Shown piece by piece: positions 6,340 to 8,681 of a stretch of 8,681 bases of DNA (positions are counted from its first letter, which is position 1; the number at the start of each line of letters is the position of its first letter). Source of the DNA: an uncultured Holophagaceae bacterium (GTDB taxonomy: Bacteria; Acidobacteriota; Holophagae; Holophagales; Holophagaceae); contig CAITBU010000274.1 in the NCBI GenBank assembly GCA_903890595.1, positions 1 through 8,681 on the forward strand, written 5' to 3'. The position numbers and the translations under genes were made by a program. The notes under the pieces are model-generated. The model was not told the DNA's origin and made no database searches. It worked only from the letters and a program-made list of their open reading frames with translations.

Positions 6340-6624
6340 GGCCTTAAAAAAGATCCACCACGGAGACACGGAGCTTCCGTTTGCCTTTCGGATCGGCGGA
6401 CACGATGCCGAGAGGACACGGAGGGGCTTCGAGCAACCCCGCGCGGGTCCGCCAAAGGCGGCTTCCGGCTGCGCCGGAAGTGATCCTGGGGGCGTCGGGG
6501 GCGCGTCCCTTGAAGCGCGGCCCCGACGCCCCCAGGATTCAACCCGTGCTTGCGGGCCAGCCCTCCCCCACGGCGCTCCGTGGCCGTTCTCCGTGTGCAC
6601 CGTGCCTCCGTGGTGATCAAGGCC
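6340..6624. repeat. MITE/REP-like intergenic element with inverted ends and internal hairpins
   Basis: Together with flanking sequence this fills the gene-free stretch 6305-6731. The left end (6340-6373) reads GGCCTT, six A, GATCC, ACCACGGAG, A, CACGG. The right end (6598-6624), read on the other strand, is GGCCTT, GATC, ACCACGGAG, G, CACGG. The ends are thus imperfect terminal inverted repeats differing by the A-tract, one indel and a few substitutions. Inside lie the palindrome CCCGCGCGGG (6438-6447), stems CCGCC/GGCGG (6449-6461), CTTCCGGC/GCCGGAAG with a 3-nt loop (6462-6480), a perfect 18-bp stem (6483-6538), and CCACGG/CCGTGG (6568-6583). ACACGGAG recurs at 6366, 6416 and, inverted, near 6589. 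No plausible protein is encoded. I read it as a non-autonomous repeat; no target-site duplication was confirmed. Confidence 0.65.
6482..6539. repeat. Long perfect hairpin inside the intergenic element
   Basis: ATCCTGGGGGCGTCGGGG at 6483-6500 is perfectly complementary to CCCCGACGCCCCCAGGAT at 6521-6538, with a further G-T pair at the base. After one mismatch the stem continues with CGCG (6502-6505) against CGCG (6516-6519), leaving a loop of about 10 nt. The structure would be very stable in RNA or single-stranded DNA. There is no T-run after it on either strand, so it is not a standard intrinsic terminator. Confidence 0.9.
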
Positions 6625-6659
6625 GCTCTGGTCGGGGGTATTTTCATGGGTCGGTGCCC

Positions 6660-6686
6660 CTCTGCGCGCTCTGTGTTCTCTGCGGT
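6660..6686 (-). repeat. Three 9-nt tandem units (CTCTG-type)
   Basis: CTCTGCGCG, CTCTGTGTT and CTCTGCGGT follow one another without a gap; on the minus strand they read ACCGCAGAG, AACACAGAG, CGCGCAGAG. They lie just downstream of the inverted-repeat element, whose CACGGAG units have a similar purine-rich form, and just upstream of the candidate serS promoter. Confidence 0.6.
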
Positions 6687-6704
6687 TGGCGGTTTTTCTT
6701 CTTG

Positions 6705-6710
6705 TAGAAT
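6705..6710 (+). promoter_or_regulatory. Candidate -10 box for serS
   Basis: TAGAAT is preceded by TTG and lies 21 nt before the serS ATG, predicting a short leader of roughly 15 nt that would not include the GGAGG at 6711-6715. The same TGTAGA(A/C)T form occurs before the asparaginase gene. No good -35 box is seen. Tentative. Confidence 0.4.
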
Positions 6711-6731
6711 GGAGGTTTCCGGGACCTCACG

Positions 6732-7997
6732 ATGCTTGATGCCAACCTCCTCCGCACCGACCTTGACGCCGTGGCGGCGAGGCTCTCTGAGCGCGGCTAC
6801 ACGCTGGACCGGGCCCTCTACCAGGACCTCGATCGCCGCCGCAAGGTGGCCCTCCAGGAGACCGAAGCCCTGAAGGCCGAGCGCAACCGGGTGAGCGACG
6901 AAGTCGGTCGCCTCAAGCGGGCCAAGGAGAACGCCGATCACCTCATCGCCCAGCAGCGGGAGGTGGGGGAGCAGATGAAGGCCCTGGAAGCCACTGAGCG
7001 AGAGCTCGAGGCCGCCTTCCGGGACTTTCTTGCAGGCATCCCAAACCCCCCCCACGCCAGCGTTCCCGCCGGCCGGGACGAGCACGCCAATGTGGAGATC
7101 AAGCGCTGGGGCCAGGTGCCGGACATCGCCGCCCCCCGGGACCACGTGGACCTGGGCACGGCCCTGGGCATCCTGGACCTGGACCGCGCCGCCAAGCTCA
7201 GCGGCGCCCGCTTCGCCGTGCTCAAGGGCCTGGGTGCACGCCTGGAGCGGGCCCTCATCTCCTTCATGCTCGACCGCCAGACCGCCGCCGGGTACACGGA
7301 GATCCTCCCGCCCTACCTGGTGAACGCCGAGAGCATGTACGGCACGGGCCAGCTGCCGAAGTTCGAGCAGGACCTCTTCAAGGTGGCTCACGGCGAGGGC
7401 GCCCTCTACCTCATCCCCACGGCGGAGGTGCCCGTCACCAACCTGTACCGCGCCGAGATCCTGCCGTCAGAGAGCCTGCCCCTGCGCCACTGCGCCTTCA
7501 CCCCCTGCTTCCGCAGCGAGGCCGGCAGCTACGGGCGGGACACCAAGGGCATCATCCGCCAGCACCAGTTCCACAAGGTGGAGCTGGTCACCTTCGCCCT
7601 GGCCGAGGCCGCTGAGGCTGAGCTGGAGCGGCTCACCGCCGACGCCGAGGCCATCCTCGAGGCCCTGGGCCTGCCCTACCGCCGGGTGCTCCTCTGCACC
7701 GGGGACATGGGCTTCAGCAGCCAGAAGACCTACGACCTGGAGGTCTGGCTGCCCTCCCAGAACACCTACCGCGAGATCAGCTCCTGCAGCTGGTTCGGGG
7801 ACTTCCAGGCCCGGCGCGCCAACATCCGCACCCGGGGTAAGGAGGGCAAGCCGGTCTTCGCCCACACCCTCAACGGCAGCGGCCTCGCCGTAGGCCGCAC
7901 CTGGGTGGCAGTGCTGGAGAACTATCAGCAGCCCGATGGCAGCATCCGGGTCCCCGAGGTCCTGCAGCCCTTCCTGGGCACCGAGGTGATTCGCTGA
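6732..7997 (+). CDS. serS: Seryl-tRNA synthetase
   Basis: 421 aa, full length for a bacterial class II SerRS, cytoplasmic. It charges tRNA-Ser with serine using ATP. The N-terminus MLDANLLRTD is the standard SerRS opening and fixes the start. Residues about 28-100 form the long antiparallel coiled-coil arm that contacts the tRNA-Ser variable arm. The catalytic core shows motif 1 around YTEILPPYLVN (188-198), the TAE serine-binding loop (230-232), motif 2 FRSEAGSYGRDTKGIIRQHQFHKVE (260-284, with R261 and E263), and motif 3 NGSGLAVGRTWVAVLEN (381-397, with R389). It is the ordinary bacterial form, not the zinc-dependent archaeal one. The usual GGAGG is 16 nt from the ATG, too far to act well. 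It overlaps the following ABC gene, suggesting translational coupling. Confidence 0.98.
   Translation: MLDANLLRTDLDAVAARLSERGYTLDRALYQDLDRRRKVALQETEALKAERNRVSDEVGRLKRAKENADHLIAQQREVGEQMKALEATERELEAAFRDFLAGIPNPPHASVPAGRDEHANVEIKRWGQVPDIAAPRDHVDLGTALGILDLDRAAKLSGARFAVLKGLGARLERALISFMLDRQTAAGYTEILPPYLVNAESMYGTGQLPKFEQDLFKVAHGEGALYLIPTAEVPVTNLYRAEILPSESLPLRHCAFTPCFRSEAGSYGRDTKGIIRQHQFHKVELVTFALAEAAEAELERLTADAEAILEALGLPYRRVLLCTGDMGFSSQKTYDLEVWLPSQNTYREISSCSWFGDFQARRANIRTRGKEGKPVFAHTLNGSGLAVGRTWVAVLENYQQPDGSIRVPEVLQPFLGTEVIR
7983..7990 (+). promoter_or_regulatory. Ribosome binding site deciding a CTG start
   Basis: GAGGTGAT, one of the strongest Shine-Dalgarno matches in the window, lies within the last codons of serS. 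It is placed 5 nt (counted from GAGGTG) before the CTG at 7994, whose last two bases begin the serS TGA stop. It supports CTG as the initiation codon of the ABC gene. Confidence 0.65.
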
Positions 7998-8681
7998 CCA
8001 ACCCACCCCTGCTCCTCGTGGAAGGCCTCGGCCTCCAGAGGGCTGGGCGGTGGGACCTGCGGGGGGTGGGCTTTGCCCTGGCCCCCGGCGAAGCCTGGGC
8101 CGTGGCCGGCACCAGCGGCGCGGGGAAGACCACCCTCCTGGACCTGGTGCTGGGCCTGGCCACCCCCACGGAGGGCCGCATCCTCCTGGAGGGCGAGCCC
8201 TGGTCACCCCTGCCGGAGCAGGCCCGCCGCAGCCGCCGGCCGCTGCTTCAGGCGGTCCTGCAGGACGCCCGGGCCAGCCTGCCCCCCCACCGGACCGGCT
8301 GGGAGATCCTGATGGAACCCCTCGAGGTGTGGGACCGGGGCACCGCCGGTTCCCGGCGGGAGGCCGCCGCCCAGATGGCGGCCCGGGTGCACGTCCCGGA
8401 GGCTGCCCTGGCCGAAATTCCGGCGACCTGCTCCGGGGGACTGGCCCAGCGCCTCTGCCTGGGTCGGGCCCTGATGCTGGCGCCGCGCCTGCTGGTGCTG
8501 GATGAGCCCTTCTCAGCCCTGGACGGGCCCCTGGCGGGCGCCCTGCGGGACCTGCTGGTGGCAGAGCAGGCCCGGGGCACAGCCCTGCTCCTGGCCACCC
8601 ACGACCTGCCGGCGGTGGTGGACTTCTGCGACCACCTGCTGGTGCTGGAGGCCAGCCAACCCGTGGCCCAGGGGAACTTCC
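7994..8681 (+). CDS. ABC transporter ATP-binding protein, OppF/NikE type (3' end outside window)
   Basis: 229 codons are visible before the window ends. The order of motifs is complete: Walker A GTSGAGKTT (residues 39-47, K45), Q-loop Q90 in VLQDARASLPP, signature CSGGLAQR (146-153), Walker B LLVLDEP (166-172), D-loop SALD (174-177), and switch His H203 in LLATHDL. The LQDARASLPPHRTGWEILMEPL segment matches the QDPxxSLNPRxTVxxILxEPL pattern of peptide/nickel importer ATPases (DppF, OppF, NikE), so it probably powers uptake of peptides or metal; no permease or binding protein is visible to settle the substrate. There is no ATG near the start. A CTG at 7994 has a strong Shine-Dalgarno and preserves the first beta strand (PPLLLVEGLGL); the next option, GTG at 8018, lacks a ribosome binding site and would cut that strand. 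The signature departs from LSGGQ (CSGGL). Confidence 0.88.
   Translation, partial: MTNPPLLLVEGLGLQRAGRWDLRGVGFALAPGEAWAVAGTSGAGKTTLLDLVLGLATPTEGRILLEGEPWSPLPEQARRSRRPLLQAVLQDARASLPPHRTGWEILMEPLEVWDRGTAGSRREAAAQMAARVHVPEAALAEIPATCSGGLAQRLCLGRALMLAPRLLVLDEPFSALDGPLAGALRDLLVAEQARGTALLLATHDLPAVVDFCDHLLVLEASQPVAQGNF

Noticed and set aside
6304..6351. Intrinsic terminator after ansA from AAGGCC...GGCCTT followed by AAAAAA
   Set aside because: The loop would be 30 nt, and the tract after the stem is A, not T, on the transcribed strand. On the other strand the T-run precedes the stem.
6338..6707. Short reading frames inside the 6305-6731 gap
   Set aside because: They run through hairpins and short repeats, give Pro/Arg/Gly-rich translations and have no ribosome binding site. 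The region is better explained as a repeat element.
6709..6735. ATG at 6709 with Ser codons as a possible leader peptide for serS attenuation
   Set aside because: The frame runs on far into serS instead of stopping before it, there is no terminator/antiterminator pair, and the candidate -10 box overlaps the ATG.
6249..7391. 380-codon minus-strand frame opposite serS
   Set aside because: It crosses the repetitive element and is antisense to the conserved SerRS core. No motif supports it.

Overview
The window is very GC-rich and densely coded, and its genes are mostly of bacterial housekeeping or signalling type. Gene content, codon bias, an acidic-repeat receiver protein and dispersed CACGGAG-type intergenic repeats suggest a free-living Acidobacteriota of the Holophaga/Geothrix kind. 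That placement is an inference from general familiarity; a myxobacterial or other high-GC deltaproteobacterial source is not excluded. No phage, plasmid, CRISPR, rRNA or tRNA feature was found.

Layout. Positions 1-29 may hold the first codons of a divergent minus-strand gene. A membrane-anchored Trp-rich protein of unknown function follows (88-1392, +). Next comes a probable two-gene unit: a receiver-domain protein with four acidic/proline-rich 33-residue repeats and a PopZ-like C-terminal tail (1473-2648, +), and a two-domain protein of unknown function (2691-3335, +). A strikingly AT-rich spacer (3336-3465) precedes a MerR-type regulator with a complete cobalamin-binding signature (3466-4317, +), which is a CarH/LitR-like light and vitamin B12 sensor. 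It converges, with a 5-nt gap, on a YoaK/DUF1275 membrane protein (4323-5228, -). That gene is divergent from a type I L-asparaginase (5297-6304, +).

The 427-nt gap 6305-6731 is filled by a MITE- or REP-like element of about 285 bp. It has imperfect terminal inverted repeats and several internal hairpins, including a perfect 18-bp stem, and is followed by three 9-nt CTCTG-type units. Seryl-tRNA synthetase follows (6732-7997, +). The window ends inside an ABC-transporter ATPase of the OppF/NikE type (from 7994, +) that appears to start at a CTG codon overlapping the serS stop.

How the genes relate. Only the receiver/unknown pair and serS/ABC look translationally or transcriptionally linked. 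The other genes appear to be separate units. The most notable items are the CarH-like photoreceptor with its AT-rich putative operator region, the repeat-bearing receiver protein with its uncharacterised partner, the hairpin-rich intergenic element, and non-canonical translation starts (a CTG start for the ABC gene, a possible leaderless start for the asparaginase).
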